A stretch of 64,000 bases of DNA from Serinus canaria. Lineage: Eukaryota > Chordata > Aves > Passeriformes > Fringillidae. Both the position numbers and the translations under genes were made by a program. Positions 50,190 through 60,502 of this stretch are shown piece by piece (position 1 is the stretch's first letter; the number at the start of each line of letters is the position of its first letter). Where the stretch lies: positions 4,049,001 to 4,113,000 of the forward strand of contig NC_066332.1 of assembly GCF_022539315.1 (NCBI RefSeq), in the 5' to 3' direction. Below the pieces are notes generated by a model that was not told the origin of the DNA, did no database searches, and was given only the letters and a program-made list of their open reading frames with translations.

Positions 50190-50227
50190 CTAGCTCAGGC
50201 GGTTACTGCTGCTTCGCCCATGTAATG
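50190..50227 (-). other. CRYBA1: CRYBA1 exon 1 with a frame-broken betaA3 start
   Basis: A TATA box at 50257-50251 puts the start near 50227. The exon ends CTAG|GTGAGT at 50190. An ATG at 50221-50219 opens MGEAAVTA and stops at TGA 50197-50195, inside the exon. In the frame of the downstream betaA1 ATG, exon 1 reads TAA then PPEL, joining to DTDPAAAK in exon 2. From memory, chicken betaA3 begins MGEAAVPPELDTVPAAK. The two halves are thus both recognisable but one extra base separates them. The TGA precedes the donor, so alternative splicing to exon 2 cannot restore the frame. Confidence 0.85.
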
Positions 50228-50250
50228 TTTGCCTACTTCAGCGGCTCAGC

Positions 50251-50257
50251 TTTTATA
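50251..50257 (-). promoter_or_regulatory. CRYBA1: CRYBA1 TATA box
   Basis: On the minus strand CCCTATAAAAGC lies 36 nt upstream of the first ATG of exon 1. This implies a very short 5' leader, which fits the known leaky scanning of betaA3/A1 mRNA. Confidence 0.85.
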
Positions 50258-50299
50258 GGGTACTGCTGGCCGGGAACCGGTGCCAGCGTTTGCAGAGCC

Positions 50300-50306
50300 G
50301 TCAGCA
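50300..50306 (-). promoter_or_regulatory. Half-MARE (large Maf) candidate in the CRYBA1 promoter
   Basis: TGCTGAC on the minus strand, about 45 bp upstream of the TATA box, matches a Maf half-site. Lens crystallin promoters commonly use L-Maf or c-Maf at such positions. Confidence 0.4.
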
Positions 50307-50460
50307 CAATGCTTGCTCTGGCATTGTCCTGCTGATCCCTGGAGATTTCAGCTGCTCATCCCCATGGTCTGAGCCACATTCTTAGGGAAAAAGAAAAAAA
50401 AATTGATAATAAAAAAAAATAATCGGGGAGGCTGTTTGCACAGATAATCTTGGGCACAAA

Positions 50461-50467
50461 TGACTCA
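50461..50467. promoter_or_regulatory. AP-1/TRE-type motif upstream of CRYBA1
   Basis: TGACTCA is a perfect AP-1 core about 235 bp upstream of the CRYBA1 start. AP-1-like and CRE-like elements are described for the betaA3/A1 promoter in general; use of this one is an inference. Confidence 0.35.
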
Positions 50468-50889
50468 ACGATTTGACCGTGCTGGCATTTTCCAGGGGCA
50501 ATGCACCGCGCCGTCACGGGGTGAGCCCGGGGGCTGGTCTGGCCCTGGCACCAGTTGGCACCGTGGGGACGGCGGGGACACCTCCCCGTGAGACCCTGTG
50601 GGTGGTGGGCTCGGCCGGACCAGGCACTTTCACTTCACTTCACCACCCAAGGCGCGTTCCCTGCCACTGTGTTGGCGTGGACACCTTCCTCCCATCACGG
50701 GTGAGGAAGGCTGGAGGTGAGAACTGGCCTGGCCCTGGCAGACCTGTCCCCACGGCCACACCGAGCCCCAATGCTCCCCACAGCACTGCCACCACCACAA
50801 CCCCACAGCCGGGACACCTGCCATGACCTTGGGGAGGTGTCGGCCCTGCGGTCACCCCAGCCACCAACCCCACAGCCCCCTTCTCATGC

Positions 50890-51230
50890 GTGGCTCCCAT
50901 GGCGTGGACACTGCAGGCCCCGGGGTACCATGGCGGGCACAGCCCGGGCCGTCGGGGGTCACGAGGCGAGCGTGGCGGCTCGGGCTGCTGCCTCAGCGCA
51001 TGGCTGCCAGCACAATGCTCGCCCGCGTCTGACTGCCCCTTTTGTCTCCCCGCTGGGCAGGCGCGGCCGCACAAAACAAAGCGCCCCGTCAGCGCTGCCT
51101 GCGGCAGGGCCTGGCGCCCGGCCCGGGGGACCCTGCGGGGACGCGCGGCGGGGTGGCACCCGCCCAGACAGGCCTGGTGGGGCTCAGCGGGGTCCTGGGG
51201 GAGCCCTGCTGCGGGCAGGGCACTGCCCTG
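50890..51230. promoter_or_regulatory. Small CpG-dense pocket
   Basis: CpG density rises sharply around GGCGCGGCCGCAC and CGGCCCGGGGGACC. No exon is recognised. It may be an enhancer, a minor promoter, or GC-rich drift typical of microchromosomes. Confidence 0.3.
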
Positions 51231-52109
51231 AGGGGGGAAGTTGGGGTTTGCAAGGGTCTTTCTTCTCCTCAGCTGCTGCGGGATGGGGATAGGGGTGGGA
51301 TCGGTGTCAGCGCGGGGACAGTGACACAGAGCTGTGGGGCTGTACCCCCAAGGCCTGGCACCGCAGGTACTGCCAGCTGACAGTACCAGCACATCCCAGC
51401 AAATTTGAGTCAGGGAATGGAAAAGGGCAGGACCACCTGTACTCTCTCTGCAAGGTGCCAAACTGGGGCTGGTGCTGGGATGCTCCTGCGGAGCCCACCC
51501 AGCAAATTCCCTGTGCACCTGCTGGGGGCATCCCGGCTGAGCGGGGACGTCAGCTCGGAGCTCGCCCTCCAGCTCGCTCCTGCCCCTCGGACATGCCCTG
51601 GTCACTGCTGCGGCCACCCCAGGAGCGCGGAGGCTTTGCCAGGAGCCTGGTGCCACTAGAGGGAGAGCTCAGCCCGAGCAGGATGGGACACGGCCGGCGC
51701 ATGCGGGTGTGCGGTGGGTGTGTGGCGCTGCACACCCCTCTGCGCCCCGCACAGGCACCTGCCTCCCCTTGCAACAGGAAAATGTCTCTGGCTGAAAACC
51801 ACCCCAGAGCAAACTCTGGAGCTGGCAGCCACCCCAAGCCGGGGGCAAGGTGGGGGGAAAGCCCCACCTGCACAGCCCACCCTGGTCATGGCCAAGGATG
51901 GGTCACTCCCAGCAGATAACAGGACCCCAGTATGGCTCAGGCTGCTGTGGACCTCCCGACCCCTCACCCTGCTGGTGGGGCAGGTGTCCCCCCCCAAGGA
52001 CCTGGGAACACAGCAGCAAGTGCCTGAGGAGCCAGTGATGCTGGCGGGTCCACAGGTTGTCCAGAACAACTGGTTTTTCTAGCTCCAAGAGACTATAAAA
52101 ATGCAGTGA

Positions 52110-52119
52110 CCTATTTAGG
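52110..52119. promoter_or_regulatory. CArG box (SRF site candidate)
   Basis: CCTATTTAGG is a perfect CC(A/T)6GG match. E-boxes CAACTG (52067-52072) and CAGATG (52141-52146) and a TATAAAAA run (about 52094) lie within 45 bp. It is located about 2 kb upstream of the MYO18A island. Confidence 0.4.
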
Positions 52120-53734
52120 GAACCCCGCGGTGCTGCAAAACAGATGCTTCCCCTCCCAGCCCGGCTCCAGGCCCTTGCCCTGGCCAGCCATGTGTGCCTG
52201 CCAGGGGCACGCAAAATGCCACTGGCACCAGAGCTCTGTCCTGCTTCTGCACAGAAAACCCTGGGCAACACAGAGAGTTTCCTTGGATGTGGGATTTGCT
52301 GGTGCCTGGGGAACCCTCTGCCAGGGAGAGCTGCTCAGGGCAACCCAACCTGCTTCTGACAAAGCCAGATGGGATCATGTGGACAGGAACAGCTGGTCAG
52401 TTTGCTGGAAAACACAGGGTGTTTAGCTCTGGGGATGCAGCAGGAGAGTGGCCCCAGTGAGTGGCTGAGGGTGGCAGAGCTGTGGGGCACAGGGCACCCT
52501 GTGCTGTCCCACAGCTCGGCAGTTCCAACCGGCATCAGCCCATCACCACCTGCCCAGTGTGATAAGGATGCAGGAGCTGCCACAGGCAGTAACTGGCTGT
52601 TCACCCGCCTGTGCTGGGCAGCAGGGCAGATCTACAGTCACACAGTGTGTCCCTCTCACCATCGCGGCTGGAAAACCCTCCTGAGAGCTCAGACAGGCTC
52701 TGCTGCCCTTCCAGATCACTCAACCCCATCTCTGCTCTCTGGATGGCTACGGCTCCCTGCACTTGGTGCCACGTGCCTGGGACAAAGGACAGTGTGACAA
52801 AAGCAGGCGGCTCTGCTCACTGCCGCCGTCCTCCGCCCTGCAAGGGCTGCATCTCCTCCACCACTGCATCCCTCTGGCCAGGGCTCCTTGCTCAGCTCCC
52901 AGCTTGCTCTGCCATGCCCCATGTGTCTTGCTCTGCTGCTGTTGTGGGGCTGTGCCCTGGGCACAGGCTGTGGGCTGGAAATCACGACCAGCTTTACCAC
53001 TGCGAGGGAGTGGGGCTTGTGACACCCAGACAAGTGTGTCCCAAGACTGGCTCACTGCCTGATGGTAGGAGAGCCAGGACCACACGACTCAGCTAGCAAT
53101 GGTAGGATGGCAGCAGGGGTTTGGAGAGAGTCCCCTTGGGCAGGGGACTGTCCCTGTCATCTCTCTGAGCTTCCCAATCAGAAATTGAGAACTGCCTGAA
53201 AAGTGTTTTTGGAAAGAGCTTGTGGATGCCTCTCTCGGGGTTCCCTGTTCCCAAAGCCCCACTGCAGCTTCCCTGGGCCCAGTTGCTCCCACACCCCATA
53301 GGAAAGGAGGTTGTCCCAGCAGTGACATGGCAGGGCTTATCCTGAAACCATCTGTCCCAGGATTGTCACTGTATGTGACCAACCCCAGTGTGCCGTCCCA
53401 AAGCTGGACGCCACTGGTAACAAAGACTGTGCCGCTCTCACTGCTGGGTGTGCTGGGAGAGGCTCATTGTTAACCCTGGGCTGTCTCCTGGGCAGAGCAG
53501 CCACTGTCCTCACAGTCAGTCCCTGTCAGGCTGAGAGCCCTCGCTAGGGACAGGTGCTGCAGGAGAAGCTGCAGAATGGCTCCACAGGCAGCTCTGCCAT
53601 GGCCAGCTTTGTATTCCCTGCCCTGGGGCCGGCAGGCATCCGTCACCCTGCTCCGGCCGGCAGCCTGGAGCCTTCCCTGTCTGGATCCAGGGCTGTTCCT
53701 GATGGGATTCTTCCGAAAAGGAGAACCCCAGGAG

Positions 53735-53930
53735 TGCGTATGTGCATTGTGCGATGCACGGGGCTGCGTGTGTGCACCAGTGCGAGCTCACAACGTGTAT
53801 GTGAGGATCGGGGGGTGTGTGAGTGCGGGGAATGCCGGATGGACGGGCTGTCACCGTGTCACACCGGGGGTATGCACACACCGTGTGTGCGTCCGCGGGG
53901 GGGTGCGGGGTCACTCCGGTTCGTGGGTGT
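53735..53930. repeat. GT/CG-rich low-complexity stretch
   Basis: Degenerate TGTGCG/GTGTGT words extend for about 200 bp immediately upstream of the MYO18A CpG island. No clean period is visible. Confidence 0.5.
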
Positions 53931-54400
53931 GCGGGGGCAGTTATGCCGATACCGGCTGCGCGCCGGGCTGCGGGCGCCGGTCCGTAAGGTGGTTACAGCC
54001 GGGTTGCAGATTCAGCGGGGTTCTCGGGTGGGCAGGACCGCTCCTACGCTTCGCTTCGTTCCGTGCCGACCGGAGCCGCGCCCGGCGCGGCGGGCGGCGC
54101 GCGCAGAGCCGGCAGTGCCCGCCCCGGTGCGGGGCCGCCCCGCCCCGCCCTGCCCCGCCCCGCCCCGCGCCGCCGCCGGGGCCCGGCACCGCCGCCGCCG
54201 CCACCGGGCCCCGCTCCGCCGCCGCCGCTGGGTGAGTACCCGCCGCCATCCCACCGGGACCGGCCACCAGCCGTCCGCACCGCCGCCGGGGCACCGGCAG
54301 GCACCGCCCGGCGCGGGGCGGGCCGCGGCTGCATCGCCCCCCCGGCGGGCCGGGCCGAGCCGAGCCGAGCTCAGCCGTGCCCGTGCCTGTGCCCCCGCGG
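53930..54400 (+). promoter_or_regulatory. MYO18A: CpG island, inferred MYO18A promoter
   Basis: The core contains tandem CCGCCCC boxes at 54136-54170 and no TATA box. A plus-strand donor follows at 54232. The island lies 4.7 kb upstream of the MYO18A start codon, with a matching acceptor at 58888, so it is the best candidate for the main promoter. Confidence 0.65.
54170..54231 (+). other. MYO18A: Inferred noncoding first exon of MYO18A
   Basis: The 3' end is defined by CGCTGG|GTGAGT at 54232. The 5' end is placed just after the GC boxes and is approximate. There is no ATG in this segment, which is consistent with a purely untranslated exon joined to 58889. Confidence 0.5.
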
Positions 54401-57274
54401 CGTTGCACAACCGCTGTAGGTAGGTGGGTGGGTGGGTGCGGACCCCCTCGGTGCCGCCCCCCGGTTGCGGGGTGCTGGTGTGCGCATGGCCCGCTCTTGT
54501 CTCGCAGCGCCTGTGCAGCCCCCGGTGTCACTGGTGTGCGTGTTTGCATGTGTGTGTCACCTTGTGCAGAGTGTGTTTCTGCGTGCCGTGTCCCTGTGTG
54601 TCCCCCCTGTAGGATGCCCCGTGTCAGGTGCTCCGTGTTGGGTACCCCAGCACTCGCCGCAGGGCTCCCAGGGAATGCTTCCAGGGAGAACCCGCTGGCC
54701 TGGGCCTTTCCCACACCACCAGGGAATTTCATCCAAAGCCAATAGCCCGGCTCGCCGCTAACCACATCGCTGCTGGGGCCGGTGCCACTGGCACCTGAGC
54801 CACCTTTTTAGAGTGACAGGGGTGGGTGGCACTCAGCGAGCTGTGCTGGGGGTGGTGGGGGCTCACAGGGCTGTGGCCAGCCCAGTGCCTGTTAATTTTC
54901 CCAGAGAGGGATTTATGGAGCATCGGGCGAGGGCTGGGACGCGCGTCCCTAAATCGTGTGGTTTCCAGCCGGCCTGTGAGATGCAAATTGTCTGGTCAGT
55001 GAGTGCCAGAGCTAAACTTAGGGCAATTACAGGAGAGTGTGGGCACATGGCAGTGTATTCCTACACCCCAAGGCTGGCCCTGGAACTGTGGCACTGGGGG
55101 ACCTCTGCCCACTGCCCCATCCCGGCTCCCATTGGGATCTGGGTGTTCCCACAGCACCTGCATCAGCCCTGGACTTTGCCCACTGACAAGCTGTGGCTCG
55201 GCCCTTCACCTTTGTCGTGGGCCGGGCCATGCAGAGCGACAGGCTGTGAATTTGGGGCCAGATAAGGGTGATGAGGGAGCTGTGTGTCCTGTGCTAACGG
55301 GGCTGCAACCCACCTGACCCCTCCAGCACCAGCTGGAGTCATGGAACCATGTCCCGCCTGGCAGCCCTGCCAAGGTCCTGCTCCACTACCTCTGGGTCTA
55401 CCCTGTAAGACCTCTTGAGCTGTGTCATTCCTCAGCTTTGGGGCGAGGCAAGTGCTTGTGCCCCATGCACCCTCCTGGCCTGGGGTGACCCCTCATAACC
55501 AGTCTGGGTCCCCTTTGCTGTTGGACATGGGGTTCCTACAGAAGGAGGGCCTGAAATCCTGCTCTGGGGAGAGCCTGGTGGCAAATCCTGGCTGTGACTC
55601 AGGTAGATCCGGGATTGTTTTCCTCTCGACACATTCCAGCATTGTTCATAAGGGAAGGCACTGCAGAGGGATTTGGAAACCCCCTAAATTTCCTTGTTCT
55701 GTGGAAAACTTGTATCCAGCAAGGAGCCATCACGCAGGTCAGCTCCCACTTGCCCTGCATAGGAGCTGGCCTGGCTGCTCAGAATCGCTGCCAGCAGCTC
55801 CCGTTCCCTGGCACGGCATCATCCCTTCCTGGCTGGGCACAGCCAGGGCATGAGCTACCCCAACACGGTGTGCCCAAGGAGGGGACAGCCACCAGCTCGT
55901 GTGCCAAGGTGGTGTGGGAGCAGAGCCCTACTGCCGGCATCAGGGAGCAGAGCAGGGAGGGCAGGTGACCGTGAAACTTGCTGTGCAGGTCCCTGCGCGG
56001 GAGCGTGTCGGACGAGATTGCGTCTCGAGGAGGGAAGGAGTGGCTGGGAGTTTCAGTGAACGCCTTCCTCCCTGCCTGGAACTCCCCGGCGCCCTGGCAG
56101 GGACACAGGGGCTCACGGCTCTGGTGGGGGGACATGGAGGAAGGTGCATCCAGCTCCTGCTTGGGTGGCTCAGAGAGGATTTTGGCCCGGGGAGCGTTGA
56201 GATGCGTCTCCCTTTCTGCCATCTGGCCCTTCCAAGGTGACGTCCTCATCTTTGCCAGCCCAGTGTCACAGCAGCATCCTCGCGTGTGATCCCAGAGTGC
56301 AGCCGGCGCCGGCGGGTGCCTCTCCCTTCCCTGTCAGGGCTCATGCACGCCTGGCCAAGGGGAGTCCCGGAGCAAGCCCGGGCTGAGTCAGGGAAGGTGC
56401 CTTGGGTCTGAATCAGAAGCGAGGAGCCGCTCGGCAGCCACCTCCTGCTCACGGCATCGGGCTGCACCCATCCGTGGCGGGAGGCTTCTTGGGGAAAAGG
56501 GAGCAAACCACAATGGCATAACACGCAGGCTGGGGACATCAGTACAGGGCGGATGCTGCTGTCCTTTCCCCAGCCCACAAAAGTCCTGTCTGCCTGCCCC
56601 ACTGCTGCCTATTGTGGCCCTGAGTGGGGCACATGTGGCTGCGGCAGTGGCCGCCAGTGCTGCCTGATTAGCGATGCGGCTGGGAACGCTGTTCCCCCTT
56701 TTTGTTGAGCGTACAAAGGCTGGGAGGCAGCCTGTGTGCCGGGAGAGAAACCACCGAGGACAAAGAGCGTGCTGGCCGCCTGTCTCCTGGCGCCCTGCTC
56801 TAACCAGCACCTGCCTGGCGAGTGGCTCTGCTCCCAAGGGACCCCCGGGAAGGATCCCAGCAGCCCCCTCCTTGCCATGGGGTGAGCACTGGGTGCTGCC
56901 AGGGGTGCAGCCCTTTTGTACAGCTTCAGGGATGCCCAGGCAGCTGTGGTAGCAGTGGCACATGGCGCAGTGGGGACAGGAACAGGTGCAGGTTCTCTCC
57001 CTGCCATTGTCTGTGCTGAGTCCCTGGCACAAGAGAGCAGCCCCCAGGATGGCACAGCCGTGGTGCCCTTTGTGGCAGCACCTGCTGTGGGTCATGAGAA
57101 GGGGCTGTGCTGTCCCCTGGTTTGGGTCAGTGATCGCCCCACAGCCAGCAGTTCTGGGAGAGGAGAAAGGAAGTGCTTTGTGTTTTGGGGCTCTGCCCTG
57201 CCCAGGTGCTGCCGTGGATTTGGGTAAAGCCCCAATTGCTGCAGGGAGGGCAGAGCAGCCAGAGCCCCGGGGCT

Positions 57275-57294
57275 GGGTTAGGGTTAGGGTTAGG
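57275..57294. repeat. Short interstitial telomere-like repeat
   Basis: Three perfect GGGTTA units plus GG. The array is too short to be called a true interstitial telomere without comparison. Confidence 0.85.
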
Positions 57295-57879
57295 TGTGGA
57301 CAAAACTGTGGCAGCCCTTCTGGCCATGGTCAGGAGCCTTGCAGCTGCAAGCCTGACCTTGTCCCTCAGGCTGCTTCCCCTCACTGCCTCAGAGGTATCA
57401 CACACCCAGAGCCAACACTGTGCCATGGCTTGCAGGGCTCTGTCCTCACCTGCCCTGTGGCCAGGCCTCTCCCGGGCACGTGTGCTCCTGTCCCAGCCCC
57501 GAGGGGCAGCGAGGTTCAGGGAGTTCCCTGCCATCCCTGTATGGCTTTCTCAAGGGGAAAACAGGTTTCCCTTGTCCCACTGGGTGTGTTCAAGGGCAGT
57601 GCAGACCATGTGCCCTTGCAGGGAGATGGTCCAGGCAGTGATGGTGATGCAGTACTGATGCTGTGCTGGAGCCAAGGTGCAGCTTGGCACAGCACAGCCC
57701 ATCCATGCACCCCAGGCAGAGCCTGCACTGCCACCATGGGCAGCACTGCCCATCCCTATGGCTGCCCAAACCTCATCCCCACACCCGTCGGAGAGCTCTA
57801 AAGCAGATGCTTCAAACGTGGGGAGCTTTCCTGTTGTCCTTTGTGCTGAGGTTAAGTTCCTGTGCAGTTTCCTGCCCTG

Positions 57880-57889
57880 TTATATATAG
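57880..57889. promoter_or_regulatory. MEF2/TATA-like motif in MYO18A intron 1
   Basis: TTATATATAG fits both YTA(A/T)4TAR and a TATA box, in otherwise GC-rich DNA. A plus-strand GTGAGG donor candidate lies at 58039. Confidence 0.3.
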
Positions 57890-57973
57890 CTGTCAGCCCG
57901 TCCTGCAGGCACTGCCAGCCGCCTGCTCCACTTTGGAATTGTTTATCTGCAGCCCAAGCGCTCGATGGAGGCT

Positions 57974-57990
57974 GGGGGGGGGGGGGGGGG
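57974..57990. repeat. Homopolymer of 17 G
   Basis: An uninterrupted G run. It is a likely polymorphic or error-prone site and may form a G-quadruplex. Confidence 0.9.
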
Positions 57991-58962
57991 CTACCAGTTA
58001 CCCCAGGGGCAGAGGAATGCCACAGCACCCCATGCAGGGTGAGGCTGTGGGTGCCCCCAGGCACTGGGTGTCCCCAGGCACTGGGTGCACATGGTGTTTT
58101 CCAGGAGGGAGCTGAGTTTTCTGCCCAGCCACGGTTTTCCCACTGGCACTGGGTGCTCCCCCCGCTCTGCGCGGGATGCCCAAATGAAAGAGCCACTGTT
58201 CCTGGAGGTCGCCGGCAGCGTCACGAGCCTCTGCGTCGCCCTGGCTAAAATTAAACACTTATCAGTGTTGGGAGGGATGTGATTTTACAGGTTCCTGTTT
58301 ATTAGAGCAACCTTCGCTCCAGGCCGTGTTTCCGGCTCCTCCCTGGTGGGACCCTGCCCACGGCAGCCCCTGTGGTTTGCGGTGGCCAGAGCCAGGATGA
58401 GCAGCAGAAAGGCCTCTGTTTCCTCAACAAGGGGCTTTTGAACAGCAGGCAGGACGTTGGTTGGCTGAATGGGATGGGGGATTTTGCCCTGGGCAGCAAC
58501 TGCTGCAAAAGCCACCAGGATATTTTCTTCCCTGCCCACCCATGCTGCTCCAAAACGGTTCCTGAGCTGCTGAGTGTCTTGCCTGCAGTAAGCCCTAGTG
58601 CCAGGCACTGCCAGGCTTCTGGGCTTCTTTTGGGGCAACCCTGGTGGTACAGGGCCATCCTTGTTGCATTCCTGGGGCTTGATGCCCAGCCAGGACGAGG
58701 ACACATCGACTGGGGCAGTCTCAGTCCTGTGGCGCTGCAATCTCCGGGGAGGGTGGGAATACTGGAACATGGCTCAGGGGCTGGGGGTTGGCAGCTGGCG
58801 TGACCAGTGGGGTGGATGGAGGGATGGTGGGTGGGTGTTGGCCGTGCTGCTCTCTGATGGCACCCTTCCTGTCTGTCCTTCTGCACAGGCGGCTGTGCCG
58901 TGACCGGCGCCCCAGCCCAGTGCCTGCTGTGGGGGCAAGAGTGCCCCGAGCCCCCATCCACC

Positions 58963-59970
58963 ATGTTCAACCTGATGAAGAAGGACAAAGAGAAGGATGG
59001 GGCCCGGAAGGAGAAGAAGAAGGAGAAAAAGGAGCGAATGTCAGCAGCTGAACTCAAGAGCCTAGAGGAGATGAGCATGCGCCGGGGCTTCTTCAACCTC
59101 AACCGTGCCTCCAAGCGGGACTCCAAGACCCGCCTGGAGATCTCCAACCCCATCCCCATTAAAGTGGCCAGTGGCTCCGAGCTGCACCTCACAGATATTG
59201 ACTCTGACAGCAACCGGGGCAGCGTCATCTTGGACTCAGGCCACCTGAGCACGGCCAGCTCCAGCGACGATCTCAAGGCGGACGATACCAACTTCAGGGG
59301 CTCGGTGCTGCAGCGAGCAGCCAAGTTTGGCTCCTTGGCCAAGCAGAACTCCCAGGTGATTGTCAAACGCTTCTCCTTCTCCCAGAAAAGCCGGGATGAG
59401 AGCACCTCAGAGACCTCCACGCCCTCTGAGCACTCGGCAGCCCCCTCCCCTCAGGTGGAGGTGCGCATGCTGGACACCCTGCTGGACAAGCAGGGGGTTC
59501 CCCCCGGACAGCCCTGCACCCCTCCTGCCGCCTCCCTGCGTGCCAGGGTGCCGGAGCTCGTGGGTAAGAAGTTCCCTGCCGAGCTGCGGCTGCCCGCCCT
59601 GGTGCCCCCCCAGCCCCCCACCCCACGGCAGCTGGAGCTGCAGAGGCGCAACACGGGCGATTTCGGCTTCTCCCTGCGCCGCACCACCATGCTGGACCGC
59701 GGCCCCGACGGGCAGGTGTACCGGCGCATCGTGCACTTCGCTGAGCCCGGAGCCGGCACCAAAGACTTGGCCTTGGGCTTGGTGCCGGGCGACCGGCTGG
59801 TGGAGATCAACGGGCGGAACGTGGAGAACAAATCCCGGGATGAGATCGTGGAGATGATCCGGCAGTCGGGGGAGACGGTGCAGCTGAAGGTGCAGCCCAT
59901 CCTGGAGCTGAGCGAGCTGAGCCGCTGCTGGCTGCGGGGCGGCCAGGGGACACGCCGTGCTGCCTGGGAT
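58963..59970 (+). CDS. MYO18A: MYO18A, first coding exon (partial gene): KE-rich region and PDZ domain
   Basis: The acceptor TTCTGCACAG ends at 58888; a 74-nt leader without any ATG precedes the start at 58963 (CCACCATGT, good context). The exon encodes exactly 336 codons and ends at donor GAT|GTGAGT (59971, phase 0). It starts [13 protein letters not shown], followed by a Lys/Glu-rich stretch (residues 6-25), a Ser-rich region with [18 protein letters not shown] (58-75), and a PDZ domain at about 222-311. The PDZ domain has the GDFGFSLRR binding loop (232-240) and [16 protein letters not shown]. This is the N-terminus of MYO18A-alpha, an unconventional myosin of Golgi and actin structures with little motor activity (family knowledge). 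The motor domain and tail lie beyond the window. Family identity is certain from sequence. Confidence 0.95.
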
Positions 59971-60475
59971 GTGAGTAACACTGTCCACTGCTGGGCCGGG
60001 GTTCTGCCAGTGCCAGCGTCCTCGTGGGGGTGTTTGGGTTGGCAAGGGCCGTGGGAAACAGCGGGTGCTGGGGCTAATCCAGCCAGGAGCGATGCACAGG
60101 GAGGAATGGGAGGCTGTGGCAGGGATGTAGCGGTGATGCATCAGGTCTTGCAAATCATCACAGGTGGGTTTTGCCCCCCAAAGTGCTCAGGGTGCTGTTG
60201 CATTGGATTTTCCTCCTGCTAGAGGAGAGCGCAGCTCTGCATTGCCTGCGGGAAGTATGTCCCCATCTCTTTGCTGACAAAGCACAGTCCAGCTGAGAAG
60301 GGAGCTTTGCTCCTCACTGCCAGGAAATTCCAAAGGCTACTTTGCAGAAGGACACTGCTTGCTCCACTGCCCACGCTGGCGTCCCCCACTGGGATCCTCC
60401 CCGGGGACTGGGGCAGGCACACAGTGTGCCAGGGGCTGGGAGCTGCTGCCGGCGTGCGCAGCCCTGCATACGCGG

Positions 60476-60493
60476 CTGCTGCTGCTGCTGCTG
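60476..60493. repeat. (CTG)6 microsatellite
   Basis: Six CTG units run directly into TATAAATAG. Confidence 0.9.
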
Positions 60494-60502
60494 TATAAAT
60501 AG
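60494..60502 (+). promoter_or_regulatory. TATA-box-like motif in MYO18A intron 2
   Basis: TATAAATAG is a consensus TATA box and a near match to MEF2. A GTGAGG donor candidate lies at 60791. No transcript evidence is available from sequence alone. Confidence 0.25.

Larger units (their letters stand above)
50480..53930. other. Intergenic region between CRYBA1 and MYO18A (divergent promoters)
   Basis: GC-rich DNA lies between the minus-strand CRYBA1 promoter and the plus-strand MYO18A promoter. It holds a CpG-dense pocket at about 50890-51230, a CTCF-like motif at 51653-51667 and an AT-rich E-box/TATA/CArG cluster at 52067-52146. Long reading frames occur on both strands but lack similarity and are expected in GC-rich DNA. 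Confidence 0.6.
54232..58888 (+). other. MYO18A intron 1 (inferred)
   Basis: No coding exon is recognised in this 4.66-kb stretch. It contains a short telomere-like repeat, a 17-G homopolymer and a MEF2/TATA-like motif at 57880. Many GC-rich chance reading frames occur on both strands. Confidence 0.55.

Noticed and set aside
50640..51656. 338-codon minus-strand frame upstream of CRYBA1
   Set aside because: GC-rich chance frame without domains or a splice or promoter context of its own.
58302..59420. 372-codon minus-strand frame over the MYO18A PDZ exon
   Set aside because: It is largely the antisense shadow of a real coding exon.
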